Origin: Onchocerca volvulus
Taxonomy: Eukaryota; Nematoda; Chromadorea; Rhabditida; Onchocercidae
DNA: 64,000 nucleotides
Direction of reading: 5' to 3'
Assembly (NCBI GenBank): GCA_000499405.2
Contig: HG738137.1
Coordinates: forward strand, 14,501,661 to 14,565,660
In this document: positions 1 to 14,025 of the stretch, piece after piece
Position numbering within the stretch: position 1 is the first letter of the stretch
How the letters are laid out: each line of letters starts with the position of its first letter
Position numbers and translations under genes: made by a program
The notes under the pieces: generated by a model
The model's input: the letters and a program-made list of their open reading frames with translations, nothing else
What the model was told of the DNA's origin: nothing
Databases searched by the model: none

Positions 1-175
1 ACCTTTCCTGTCCTTAACAAATTATATTATTGCAAAATTTTGATAACAAACTACACTATCCCTATCATTTGCCACCTAATCACATTCTCTTCTTCAAATA
101 TAACCACAAAAATTGGTCCACCCGGGTAAATTGCTATAAATAACATTACGAAAGACGATGATAATAATAACAATA

Positions 176-177
<2 letters not shown>

Positions 178-232
<55 letters not shown>
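178..232. repeat. (GAT)n microsatellite
   Basis: About 18 uninterrupted GAT units, flanked by degenerate AAT/GAT repeats. Read on the minus strand it produces a false poly-serine frame. Confidence 0.97.
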
Positions 233-2289
233 CTGATAATATTGATAATGATGATAATACTAAATGATGACAACTAAAATTAATATTCAATGATTGATAA
301 TGGAATGATAAATAGGGAAGCAAAATATACAAACGAATTTTTGTGAAATAATAATAATAATAATGAATAATAATAATGATGATAACAAATTATGACAATA
401 ATAATTGTTAATGATATATTGAAATGATAAATAAGAAAGCAAATTGTATTAATGATTTGTGAAAGTTTGATGATGATAAAAGAATTTATTATTGGTTATA
501 AGTTGTGTGCAACAAAGACATATCTAGATGTACAATAGAAAGAGGATATAAAATTCTCATATATTGTTTAAAAAGGATTTGACTTAATTAATTATTATTA
601 AATTATTGCCAAATATTCATGCGAATATTTATATTTGATACAATAATCATATGTAATTCATCAAAACTTGTTATTATCAATATTTTAATCATACATGAAA
701 CAAGTATTAATTGGAAATGTTTTTAGGGAATGAATGGAATCATTTTATATTGTCTAATTATCATTTGTAATAATTCATTAAATGCATCCATCACTATCAT
801 GATTATCATCATTATCAGTATCATCAACACCATTATTACCAATAGTAGTAATTATATTGTATTTTGTCCTTTTACTATTTTCTGTTCGTTCCTATAATCC
901 CCTATTGATTTAAATCCAAAAAAAAAAAAAAAAGAAAAAAAGTGGAATTAAAATTTATTCTATTATATCATCGCCGAGAACAAAAAGAAAAAAACCTTTT
1001 AAAATTATATTTTCGAAATTAAAAAAAAAAAAAAAAAAAGCGGAACAGGAAGTAAAAAACTCAAATTCTTTTCTTCTAATTGCTTTTGCGCTAATTGCAA
1101 ATATATAACTAAAAAACTAAGGCAAGAACTACAATTTTATACTTTTTCTTTTTTTCAGTTCTCCTGAGATGAAATTTTTTTTTCCTAATTTTAAAATTAT
1201 GAAGAAATTGTGAATATTTCCCCCCAATAAAGTTTGAAAAATAAATCAAATAATGCTAATCTTGATATTTTTATTTCCATTAGATAAAATTAATTGATGA
1301 TTAATGTCATTAATTAATTTACGAATCAATTCTGTTATAATCAATTTAGCAGTGGAAAGGAAAAAAAAAACGAAATATTACACTTGATTCTCTTTAATCA
1401 ATTATCGAAATGATTGGATGGCATTCTCAAGCCATTTCTTAAATTCCCTTTTTTATTTTAATTTGCATTTCTTTTTGCTCAAACTATAGGTTTTTTCATT
1501 TTCGCAAAAATTAAAATTACAACCTTTACTTATTCATTAATATTTTATGTGATTTACGTAATTCCAAACGCAAGAGAAGAATTCCATCATTTTTCCTTTA
1601 CTTCTTTTTCAAATAAATATAGTTTTTAATTTCAGTCAATTTTGTCAATTTTAGTCAGTGAAGACCAATTTTAGCGTAAAATCTAGTCCACTTCCTCCTT
1701 CCAATTTTTTTGTTTTTCTCCTTTGCGGAATTATTTCTTAAGCAAAAGGTCAAACATCATTTAATTAAAGGTATGTCACATGTAAGAAAGGGAAATTCAT
1801 ATACACTTTTCCCTATTTTTTTTGTTTTTTGCTTAACATGCTCTTTTAGATGTTCAGTAGTTTAAATTCCCGGTTAGATGAATAATTTACATCATCTGAC
1901 TAATCTTTCAAATCGTCCTGCTTATTTTTCAAAGGACCTTACAACTAATTACTAATATTGGCTCACTTCTATTTTTTTCGCTTTCCCTTGAAAACGAAAA
2001 AAATACTGGCCTCAGTTATGATGACGAAATGATTGATACATTATTTCTTATGATGGATAACCTTTATGCTATATGTGTAATCATCACAAAACAATTATTA
2101 CAAAGGAATCGTTGACTGACAAATGTCGATCATACAAAAATTGAAAATTTATGAACTCAAATTACAATATTCATTCGAGACTGTCTATAACAGATTATGA
2201 TATCTATTCAATAAATTGAATAAATCTGAGATAAACTGTAAGTTTAATAAAAAATGATAGTCTGCGAAATTATCAATTCCAAAAATCAC

Positions 2290-2293
<4 letters not shown>

Positions 2294-2355
<62 letters not shown>
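2294..2355. repeat. (TA)n microsatellite
   Basis: About 31 TA dinucleotides in a row, self-complementary and able to extrude as a hairpin. The number of units is likely to vary between individuals or assemblies. Confidence 0.97.
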
Positions 2356-2358
<3 letters not shown>

Positions 2359-3396
2359 CATGACAAACATCTCAATGTTTTTACCGAGAAAAAAGAAAAG
2401 ACCGAAAAGAAAAACTCACAGATTGGAAATAAGAAATATTTCACTGTCCTCCATTAAAAAATTTCATACCATCAAGAAAAAAGAGAACATGATGGTATTA
2501 AATTTCTGGAGAAATATCATTTAGCATTTACTTTGCATTCATTATCAAATTTAATCGAATATATTCTATCAATAATCAGTGATAGTTTTTAAGATCATTA
2601 TCAGCTTCATTATCGAAGAAATAATTACGAAGGATTTTTCCTAACAAAAATTTGGAAATATAATTCAATAAAATATAAAAGAATAAAATCGAAATAATAA
2701 CTCATTGAGTTCTTTTATCAATATAAAATTTTTTCATATATTTTTTCGCAAATATAAAATCGAAATCATAGTTCTATAAGTTCCCACAATGTACATAAGA
2801 CTATCTGTAAACGAAAAAGATGCAGTTCATCTTAATAAAAAAATAAGAACTTTCATACTTCGGCCATTTCAGTGTAAGCAAAAAAAAAAAAAAAGAAACA
2901 AAGAAATAAAGAAAAAGAAAAAAGGACAGCGAGTTTTTCAAATTTCGGAAAAATAAAAATGAAATCCTTATCTTAACAATAAACATTCTCGCTCAATCAT
3001 AATTCACCAAAACAGATACGACAAACATTGTCCCTATAGCATATATCTATCACAAAGCAGGTAAAAAAAAGTTCTACATTCACAGTAATCTTCAATCCGA
3101 AGCAATAATAAACTGTTCCGTCGCTTCATCTAATTTCTTCTTTACGAGCCCTTAAAATCAAACAGTTATTGATAAAAAAATTAATACTTCGTCATGTACG
3201 GCATCAATAATTTTTTAGAAAGCTGCTTTATATTTCATTCATGAATATGATTAATGAACATTCAATTTTGCATCTATAAATGCAAAATATAACGAAATAT
3301 TTGTCAAACAACTCAAAATTTATGATCTTGCAGATGACTAGGTCGAAAAGCAAGCTAAAATTTCTTGCATCATAAATAGAATAGATTGTTCTCTGT

Positions 3397-6030
3397 CTAC
3401 GGCAAGCCTGATGTATTGTATTTAACATTGAAAACAAATTTTTTCAAGGATTTGGAGAATGAAGATCTAAATAGGCTAGGCTGCATTTGCAACTTTCTAA
3501 TTTCCTCGTCTAGATATTCTATGACTGGAGAGGAAAAAATAAACTTGAAAATTACTAGTTTCAAAATTTGAACTTCCAGCATTTTTTGCTGAACCGGATT
3601 TGACTTGTTGTTTTGATTGTTGGTCTCGTGCAATTTTCTGCAAAAGGAAAGCAGTAATACAATTTCAATTATCACAAAAAAATTTCTCATCATTTAATCA
3701 AATTCAGCAAAAGCGGTGCATGAATCTATGTATTTAATTTAATTAAATATCGAAATGAAATGCAAAACATTTACATAACATCGGAAAAAAAATTATGCTA
3801 TATCGTCATAGTTTTGTTCGTCAAATATGCTTATGCTTCCTTTATTGAATATCCAACATATTTATTATGGATAATTCTACAGGCACTTTAAAATCTTAAA
3901 ATGTACGCGCATCATCGTGCAATGAAATATAAAATATAGGCTCATCAATTGTCAAATTAAAACCGAGTGTAAATAGATGAGAAAATATATAAATACTAAT
4001 GTAAAATAGTAATATCATGTAAATATAGCTGAGGAAATATAATAAGTATAGCTCATTTTGTCAGAGAACTTTAAATGAAGAACTCACTTCCGAAGTAGAT
4101 CTAGATGAAGCATTTTTATCATAAGTATCGACAGTACTAGTAGTTCCAGTAGCAGCATTAGTCGTAGATTTTACATGCCGTATTTCTGGTTTAGCCTGAT
4201 CAAAATCTCCAGCTGCAACAGAAGCAGCGAGTTGATTAGCAGTCTCCGGATCTATCTCATCGCCTTCATCCAGCAGTACATAAACTGGTTCACCATTTGC
4301 ACCTTTCAAAGCCTGCACCTAAAAACAGAAAGAATTTGATGATAAAAGACAATAAATTTTGGCTTTAACTATAGTATTATTTCAAATTTTGATCATATAA
4401 AATAAAGCTGAAATTGATTAACAAACTTTTTTGAAGTCGACACCATATTGCGCTTTAAGTGTTGCAATTGTGGCTGGATCAGTGATGATACCTTCAGAAT
4501 GTTCTACAATAAAAAAAGAACTTAAATAGAAAGAAATATGAGTATTTACACATACTGAATTAGATGACAATTCAGTTGACACAAACAACTCAATCCTTTT
4601 TTCATGTGATGGCATCTTAACTACAAATTTTTTTCAAATGCTTCAACTGACACTAAAAATCAAATTCGACTAGCCTTGGCCTCGCAGCAATCGCTTTTGT
4701 TGCAAATTATTACCCTGGAAACGTGATGCCTTCAAATAAGAACTTCATTCATAAATCTGATTAAATTTGGTGTTCAAAAAATGCATGCAGTCGTAATATA
4801 ATTGGCAATTAGTGGAGATTTATCATTTAAATAAAAATATAGGAAGAACTACTGATATTGGTGGTGCCGTTTATATGAACTAAGCTTCTGACTAGGCAGC
4901 ATTATTTACTGCTATTACTTGTTAGTGATTTTAAGCTACTGATGCACTTATTTTAGCAACTGTATTATTCATTCCTTGATTGAGGACGATGGATGAAGTT
5001 ATACTGAAGCAAATTTTAGTAACATCTTTTAAAACAAACGAATCTACCGAGTCCGAAGTAGAAGCAAATTCAGGCATTAAATCAGGATGTTTAGATCGAA
5101 GATGACGAATAGCTCGACACATATTAAACGGCCGATGCAACATATACGTCATGTTACATACTAAGCATTCAATCAATTGTGGATTGATGAATTCCATGCA
5201 TCCGTCAGAAATCCTTTCCAATCTTGTCTGCAATAAAAAGAAATTATTAAATTTTACATCACAGAAACTTCTTGTAGCGTTACGACTAACAGCTAATATC
5301 AGATGTAATGATGATCAACATAAAATATTGCATCTCTATTATGTCCACATTATGATACTTCTCAAACATAAGAAAGTAACAGAAAATGAACATAAATTAC
5401 AATATGTAGAAAAGTTTCAAAATTATGATAAATGGAAAAATGTAAAGAGGAAAACTGTTTTGAATCAAATATTTTACTATGATCAAAGTGGAATTTCAGA
5501 CATTCAAAGACCTCAGTGATCTATCGATTATTCCACATTTATCAGAGAACATTCAATCTATACGATTTAAAAATTGAAGAAAACTGAAAAGAAAAAAATC
5601 AATTGCTGACCTTGCATAATTCATATTGCATATTATGTAGATGATGCGGATGCTCAGTTCGAAAATGACGTATTGCTCCAGCACTTATTACAGCTGCTAA
5701 GATATCTCCATTACAGATCTTACATTTCCAGTGACAATCATTTACTGCTTCAACATATCGGCTATTCACCGGTGCTGCCTGTCGTAACGCGGGCATTATA
5801 AACTGTCGCTTTGGCTTACTTCGGCGACCTCAAAGAGGGAAAAAAATTGGAGATATGATATCATCTGTTGATTGTTTAGAAAGTGTTTGACATCATTTTA
5901 TATTTCATCATGTTACAGAGTACGACGGACAACAGTTATGCTGTTTTCATCTAATGCAATCGATAAGATTTTTAGCAAAAGGGTCAACATAAAAAAAAGC
6001 GGGACTGCATTAAACTGAATGAAAGGAGAG

Positions 6031-6087
<57 letters not shown>

Positions 6088-9000
6088 CAAACAAGCAAAA
6101 CTCAGAAATTCTTTATAGAGTGACATACCTTCCTGAAATCATTAATTATATTCAATCATAACATTACTGGAAATTCAAAGCAATTATACTAACCGAATGT
6201 CATCCGACTATTGACATAACTTGTAGCTTTTTCTTCTTCCATTTCATCATCTTCGACATCGTTCGCATTTTTTCCTTCTTCACAAAGTTTAAGTCGCTTC
6301 TCTATGGCTACAAAAATATCACTTATGACTTAACGATAAATGATACTTAATACAAGAACTTTGTCTTTTTCTTTCTTCCAAAATAGCTGAAGAATTTCTT
6401 TGACAACCGTTTCCGAGTATTTATTACAAAATCATCCGGAATAATTCAATGAGGATTAACGCCAAACATTAAAAAGAAAAAGAAGACAGCAAAAAAGTAA
6501 AATTTATAGGAATGAACAAAACAAAACAAACCGGCATGTAAACGAGCTTCTGATGTATGCGTAGTACCATATTTCCCACATCTGATGCGATGTTCATCCG
6601 GCATTGAAACGTCAAATTCATCGCCATATTTCTCCAGCAAACGAGCATTAATAACAAGTTCCTTTAAAAAATACTGTAAGCCAAAAAAATTTGAGAATTT
6701 TGTAGAAATTCGGGAAAAAATAAATAAATCATAAAAATGTAAGCAGACTTATAAATAAATCAAATGTTGCAAAGAGATCAAAAAGATGTACTTGCAGGCA
6801 AAGATTGCATTTTGGCACTTCAACTTCTTCTGGATGGACTTCCGAGAAATGCATAGCAAGTGCTTCAGCTGCCATAAACATTCCACACCAAATACATTGT
6901 AAATTAGCACCACGATCAAGGGATGTATCGATGATAGCAAAATCTTGAATTGATAAAGGTTTTCCGAGTCCCGGTTGTGCCTTCTAAAAAAAAAATATGC
7001 CATGATATAAAGTAAATTTTACAGTTAAGTCGTCATTATAATGAGCTTCTAACCAAAAACAGATAATGTATAGAAAATAAATGAAAATAAGTACTGCTAC
7101 ACGATCAAAGTGATAAAAAGTGCTCAAGGAGAGTAAAAATGAATTTTCTCCGGAAAAATGTGAACTTATGGCTAAAGACGAAAATTATAGTTTTTTAACG
7201 ACACCTATCTACATCTCTAGAACGAAGTCCACAGATTTTCGCATTAAACCTGATAAATTAAAGATCACAACTTATCCAACCCGTATTCTCGAGAATTGCA
7301 GGATGATAATCCAAGAAAGAAAGATCACATTTCAGACTAGTAAATCCAGATGAAAGAAATTAGGCAGATTCCTAGGAAAGAAAAAATTTTTTGAATCTTC
7401 AAGAAATAATCTAGAAATTATTCATAATACAATTTTGAAAGCCTATCTACGTTTGAAACTAGCTAAAATCTACGAAACGTGAGGATAAACATTTTTCAAC
7501 CTTCAGTTTCCACTTTCCTGCACACTGATGAATGGACGGATGCCATGCATTGAAATGACGGACCAGATGAACAACTTCAAATTTACGATTAAGCGATACT
7601 ACTGCATTGCAAATACCACAACGTGCATGCTGCTTATCCACTAGAGTTACGGGTACCTGTAATGGCATTTATTATCTCACTGATATTATCACTGTGTTAA
7701 AGATCGCCCCTTATTGAATCCGTACTCTCGAGAAATGTAGGATTACAGCAATGATCCATGAAAGAAAGATCACACTTCAGGTAAGTAAATCCAGAGGAAA
7801 GAAATTAGGTAGATTCTTAAAAAATGAAAAACTAAGGGAGTTTGTGGTATTATTCGCTTCCTCATGATGATTTTAATAGTTTATGAACTTCAAACAAAAA
7901 AGGATAAAAGACTACATCGATACTCAACAAATGAAATTAAAGTCAAATATAATCTAGAAAAAGTATTCATATTTTTGTACGCATCTCAATAGAAATTTAC
8001 CCTTCGCTATAACGCGAGATAATGCAGGTATTTTAATAATGATTAAAGTTTTCGATCTACTGTAATCTTTATTCTATCACTATATTTGATTCTCACGTCC
8101 GTCTATCCAGAAAATACAGCGAAGAAGATAGTTGTGCAAACATACGGCGCGACCCAGCTTCTCGAACATTTTCTTCTTCAGTGCTGTTATTAACTGATTG
8201 AGTGACATTTCGTTTGGATTGACGCGAATCTGAGAATAATAATATATGTTGCAATAATGCTTAAAACTTCCTCTTACGCTTATTCAGTTCAATACAATAT
8301 TTTTGAATTGTCAAAGTGATGTGAAAACTGGATCGACATTTTCATATTTCGTCATACTTCGAAGGAATTGAATTTTCATTCTTATACGTGTAAATAATTT
8401 AAAATATCATTACGACAAATATTCTTTTGGTTGTGCTAGCTAAAATTTCAGTTTACAAAAAAGAAAAAAAGAAATAAAAATTTCGTAGTATATTATTTAG
8501 GATATAGTTCTAAACAATATATTGGAAAGTTTCTATTTAGTTCGGCAACTAGTCTATCCAAGAATCCTATCCTGGATAACAATGAATGAAATTCTCAAGT
8601 AATATCTATGTCATAGTTTTGCGAAACCGAATTAAAATTTGAACATTTTTACCGTAGAAACACTTCGATAAATACGACTGGAATTATGACTAGATGGAAC
8701 ATCATCGTAAATATTGCAAACACTATTTTCTATTCGCCGCTTCTCTTCACTTAGTTTTTCTCTCAACCAAGTTTCGTATGGAACATCTTCGAATGCTGTT
8801 ACGCCTTCTTCTAATACCTAAAATAATCAAGACGAACTTAGTAACACTTCTTTTTCTGAATCACTATTCATTTTCCTCATATCGAAAAAATGGTAGTTAA
8901 TTCCTCAGAAATTTCCATCGGAAAAATGAATGAAAGGGAACAGTGTAAAAGTTAAGCAGAGATTTCCATTACCTCAGGATGATGCTGCGGAATATGTGAG

Positions 9001-12000
9001 CTTAATAACAAATCATACAGAACAATTTCACCACATAAACCGCAACATATATTTTTTGAATCCAAGAAACTAAATTCAACCGCTCGGAGATCATGGCGTG
9101 CGTTCGCTTCAATATTATCACTTTCGCTCATGAACAAAGCATTATCGTCTAAAAGATAACAAGCACTAGTAAAGACGTGTTTTTAATGAATTCCACAATC
9201 ATAACAACATGTTATATGTACTGCAGATTCATATGAGTTCTCAAGAAAGCAGTTAGTATAGAGATAAAAAACTAGCATCCAGAAATGCAAAACAAAGAGC
9301 ACTGAAGTGTGACTTGAAGCGTGAAAACTCAAATCATTAAATTATTCATCATCATATGAGAAGTCGATATTGTTGACAGAACGTGAGTATATCGCGAAAT
9401 GAAAATATTTGAAAATTTCGGAGTTGGGAAATCTAAGCACATCGCTTTCTAAAACAAATCTAACAAACTAAATGTTCAAATTTCAAAACGAAAAAAAAAA
9501 AAATCTTTTTGAGATAAAAGAACAACTTGCCGTCAAGAGTTTGTCCAGGGGCAAGCTGTATGAATTGTTCCGTTCCATTTGGTGTTTGAACACAGATAAC
9601 TTGCATTTCATTCATACCGTCAGTAAAATTCGTTGTCTCCTTTAAACGAGAGAAAGATTAAAAAATTAGGCAGACAATATCTTTAAAAACTTTAAATTAA
9701 TAAATAAATGAATACGCTAATAGAAAATTTTGATATATTTCCAAATAAAAATTATTCCAAAACATACATTATGTTTATTTGCACTTGAACGCTGCACAAC
9801 TTTTTGCAGAGCAGGACTCTGAGGTTCTAATTCTGGTGGTGCTTCATCGTCGTTAGATTCCACATCATCATTAACATGCTCGATCATGTGTTCTTGTTTT
9901 GGTAATGTACGACCTAAAATTCAATGGATTTTTATGATATAATAAAACTGAAAAGAAAAACAAGGTATTTCAGCACATGGAGTTATATTAAAATGAAATA
10001 AGCAATTGGCAAATCCATTGTCCCGCAATATTTCTTTCCAAAGGATGCAGCGACTTCTATTAAGTCTTCCTTGCTGATGAAATTGGTGGCATTCTCTATT
10101 CCAATCTATTAACAGCATGAGCCACAAATCTAATTTACCTTCTTCCTGCGTTTCTTGAGTAGAATGACTTCGGATGCGCTCCGCACCTATACTGTTATCC
10201 CTTTCTTCATTTGCATGTGTAGCCACAAGATCATCGCCACCTGCGTATATTAGTTCCTCTTCTTCGAAACTAGTTTCGATAAAATCACTGTCGCCAAGAT
10301 CAATCTCAGCATACATTACCTTTAAGAAAATTTTGAGAAGTCGTATTAATTTGTGGAATATTTTTCACTTCTTTTTTGGAACTGTTGTGATGTAAATCCA
10401 AAAAATCATAGAATTATTTGTAGGTCTGATCTAACCATCAATACTTTATATAAAAATGCTTACTTCAAAACAAAACAAACATTAAAATCGGTACTGAAAA
10501 AACGCTGCATCAAGCAAAAAAAATTTAGGTAAAAAAGTGAAACATGATTACCAATATTAATCAAGATAAGAAATTCTAATGAATAATAAATTGTTTAACT
10601 CACATCATCAACATCATCCAACATTGGTTTTTCTTCGTAATAATATCGACTGAAAAGGAGAATATAAATATCATTGAGTTCATATAAATTTTGGCATCTA
10701 TAATGTATAAAGGTTACATAGATCTAACACTTAAAAATTAAAGAAAATGTCCTATCTTCAAATGATATTAACAAAACTGATGGTTACTTCCAGAAAAAAT
10801 GATGAATTAAACGTCACTAGAAAACCCACTTTATGTTTGTCAGATTGCGGCATTAATTCAGTGAAAAATCTCTTCTTCTACTAATGAAAGATTCCTTCTA
10901 GCTTACAAAAAGGTTAAAAAAAAAAAAAAAAAAAAAAAAAAGAAGAATTACATGATGAGGCGAACTACGAACCTAAAAATTCACAATATTAATAAGACAT
11001 TCAACTGAAGAACCACTACTGAAAACAGTAAAACCTAAGAAAGTCAAAAAATGAGGCATCCAAAAATATGTTTCAATTTCTTTACTACGCAAAAATGTCA
11101 AAAACACACCTGGTTCTCATGTTCCTGCCTCGTCCATCTCTATGAAGTAATTCCCTTTCTTGTAATCTCTTTTCTCTTTGTTTGGCCGCTTCATCTGAAA
11201 CTTTCGTGAGTAATTACAGCACGCATTTTTGAAAAATCATTCAACTATGCATTCAATTTCATAAGCTGTTTCACTCAAAAGTTAAATTCACCATGTTTAC
11301 GTTTTGCAACTCGGACATGTGTACGTTCGGTTGTCAATAGGGGTGCAGTTGCTGGTATAGGTTTTCGATCCAGTCGTAACATATTCGAAGTACCACTACC
11401 ACTTGGCCCATCATATCCATAACGGATATCATCATCAACAAATATATCGCGCCTTGCTGGCGAAATACCTTTTTGAGTTTGATTTAAAATAAATTGTTGG
11501 TAACCTTCTCCTAATTCATCTTTCCGACGACTTTCAAATCCACTCGTTGTTTTTTTAACAGCTGAAAAGAAATATAACATATGCAGTATAACCGAACACA
11601 CCTACAGATAACTTTGTCTATGAGACAACGATGCTTTTGGTGACCACTTCTAAAGCAAGCGGAAGTTCTCGAATTAATTTATTGCCTTTTTGCTGCTCGA
11701 ATATTTTCATTCAAGTTTGAAAAACAAAACAAAAGAGGAAACTATACATGATTCGACATTAAGCTCTGTCAACGTATCATCATTACTGGTGACAACGTCT
11801 ACTGCATCATCTTCATAATTATGTCCAACTTTCTCTTGATGCATAATCTGTGCTTTCTAAAATTATTTTATCAAAATAAAGTTGTTTCACCATTCATAAT
11901 ATTTAAAATTTCATTATTTTTCGCTTGCAAACTAAAGATCTAATTTTGCTCGATACAGTCTTTAAAAATGTTTTTTAAAATAACTAAAATTTAAGTTCAC

Positions 12001-14025
12001 ATTTTTCAGAGAAGATATTAGTTTATTTTCAAAGTGTATGAGTATATCAAAATATGAGAACAAATTCGGAGAAAAACTAAAGATGTTTACAGAATGCTAC
12101 AATGAGTAATAAAGAGAACCGACTTAAAAAACTGACAGCTTAAAAATCAGATTTGATAAAAATCATGCACTTTAAAAAAAAAAAAAAAAGAAAAAAAGAC
12201 CTATTATTACGCTGAAAAAAAAACTGTCATAAAAAACATAAAGCTGAAAAGAATGAAAATATTGATTTCACGACTTTATTTCAGCCTAACAGAAACAGAT
12301 TTCAAAATCAGTGAAAATTTCTGAAAAAATAAAATAGAATCGAAAGAGCAGTGAAATAACCCTATCTTTCCTAAAAATTATGAAATTTAATTGTTAAGCA
12401 GCAGAAAATTTTACCGAAACTTCATCACTTTGAACAAGCAAGCGACCAGAATCAAAACCAGATTTTTTCAAACGTTTACTTGAACGTACGGATTCTTCAT
12501 GCTCACAACACACTTCACCAATTTCAGGTTGATTCTGAAATTTAAATTGCAAAAAAAAAAATGAACTGCTGTAACATAATCTCTATTAATTTATACGTAA
12601 TGATTAATATGGTTTTTGTTATTGATAAAGATAAAATACCAGAATTAACGTTAACTATTAACTTAACTTCTATATGTCAGTATATTTCAAGAATGACTTC
12701 TTATTCTATGCATACATATGCATATCGAGGTTATACATTAAAGCACAATAATTTTTATTTCTATAGAGTACAAATATGCAAATATGAATAGCTTGCTACA
12801 GTTCTGCGCAGTAAAAGCATATTTCTGTCCAATAGTTTGTTTTATAAAAAGAAAAAAGTGAGTCCTTATGACCAAAAACTTATGAAGAAGCAAATGGACA
12901 TTCAGTTGGTCCAACAAATTCTTTAAACCGAAAAAAGAGCCGCTCATCTTAAACTACATAGTGACATCAGATTGCTGATCATCTTATCAAATGATAATCA
13001 ATATCATTACTGAGTCTGAATATTCCATATATTTCGCTTAACGAATCTTATGTCTTTCTCTTTTTCTTGATAATATTTTTTCATGCTTACTATTCTAAAA
13101 AAAATTATCAGAAAGTAATTAATAAAGACTGTCGTCAAAAAAGCTTACTCGTAAATTTTTCTGAATATCAGAAAATGATTTTCTTTTGGTTCTTCTTCCA
13201 GCATCAACTGAAATATTTGAGTAGATGCTTCAAATAGATTTGCCGGAAAATTAATGAATGAAATCAAATGGTCCCATGATTCAAAAAAGATAGAAAGTAA
13301 AGGATTGGAGTCGTGTAAAAAAATATGTAAGCGATCTAGGAAAAGGAATAGAGAAGAAAAATACATAATAATCTGAACCTGATTCAACTGTTGCTTCATT
13401 TGTTGTGATAGTAATGTCTTGATCTTTAATCCTGAAACCAAATAGTTAATCCGATCTAGCACGGGTTACCAGTGATAACATCAAGAAAATGATCATGTAT
13501 ATTGAGATGGATCAATTACTAAAACAATATTCCCAGAATTTTAGTTAAATCTGTTTCTGCTTATCATATTTAAAGAGTAATGCCAGTTTTATCGAAGATC
13601 GGAGAAGATATCGCTGGATATTTTCCACAGTTAGCAAAATGACTAGAACTAAAAAAAAATCGTATATTTTATGCAAAATTTCTAATAAAATATTGCCATG
13701 CTTGAAAATTAAGGCTAAAAGATGCAAACTACTGCTGTTTAATAAAATATTTAATTATACAAATTATGAAAACTGCAAGTTTCTCTGAATAAGCGTGCGT
13801 GATATGACCATAAATTCATAGGGACAAATCCAGATACGTTATAGTAAAATAACCATAATCATCTTTCTATATGTTTAGATGATGAAATAAAAAGATTCGA
13901 TCATTTATACATTGTATGACATCTATTTTAGACAAATATTTCCGTCGCTTACTTTTCACGAGTGAAACCATCGTTCTTTTCTTCAGTTCGTCCTCTTACA
14001 CGTACCTTTCGTGGACTTTTGCTAT
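3397..14025 (-). CDS. Multi-exon zinc-finger protein of unknown function (5' end not placed)
   Basis: Exons in transcript order: 13953-14025, 13379-13431, 13149-13207, 12415-12534, 11748-11856, 11292-11561, 11110-11194, 10604-10649, 10139-10319, 9768-9913, 9531-9639, 8973-9148, 8653-8817, 8146-8229, 7501-7656, 6792-6983, 6532-6661, 6194-6307, 5611-5828, 5005-5227, 4427-4503, 4088-4318, 3556-3637, 3397-3524. All junctions keep frame, giving about 1,076 codons. The start codon is missing because the first exon listed begins one base into a codon. The N-terminal half is acidic and low in complexity. The second half has five or six fingers of the form CxxC-x(n)-HxxxxHP, in exons 8973-9148 (CGLC...HHPE), 7501-7656 (CGIC...WHPS), 6792-6983 (CIWC...VHPE, then CNLC), 5611-5828 (CKIC...EHPH) and 5005-5227 (CLVC...KHPD). 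A DNA- or RNA-binding nuclear role is inferred only from the fingers. The exon ending at 9531 uses a GC donor. The last four exons are joined through a donor at 5004; without that splice the frame ends at a stop at 4931-4933, giving 928 codons. I do not recognise a named orthologue. Confidence 0.72.
6033..6085. repeat. Poly(A) tract, 53 nt
   Basis: Uninterrupted A run on the plus strand, so poly(T)/U on the sense strand of the zinc-finger gene. It lies inside the intron between exons 6194-6307 and 5611-5828. It may also be a place where assembly length is unreliable. Confidence 0.95.

Larger units (their letters stand above)
1..3396. other. AT-rich intergenic region, no gene seen
   Basis: No reading frame here has a splice-compatible, protein-like composition. 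The region holds a GAT microsatellite (178-232), a TA microsatellite (2294-2355) and several poly(A) runs (for example near 920, 1020 and 2880). Open frames on either strand are artefacts of these simple repeats or are short and AT-driven. It lies downstream of the 3' end of the minus-strand zinc-finger gene that stops at 3397. No clear polyadenylation signal for that gene was found. Confidence 0.6.

Noticed and set aside
51..332. Minus-strand open frame with a poly-serine run
   Set aside because: It is the translation of the GAT microsatellite; there is no other protein-like content and no splice partner.
2254..2457. Plus-strand frame with alternating Ile-Tyr
   Set aside because: Produced by the TA microsatellite.
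4418..4615. ATG at 4615 (MPSHEK...) as start of a separate small gene running into 4427-4503
   Set aside because: The frame reads straight through what looks like a 52-nt intron (gtatgt...ttgtag). Removing it shifts the frame, and keeping it adds hydrophobic intron-like sequence. The downstream exons fit better as the 3' end of the zinc-finger gene, though this is not certain.
5913..6098. Minus-strand frame with a poly-phenylalanine run
   Set aside because: Translation of the 53-nt poly(A) tract within an intron.
12561..12791. Plus-strand open frame
   Set aside because: It lies in an intron of the zinc-finger gene on the opposite strand; AT-rich codons and no family resemblance.
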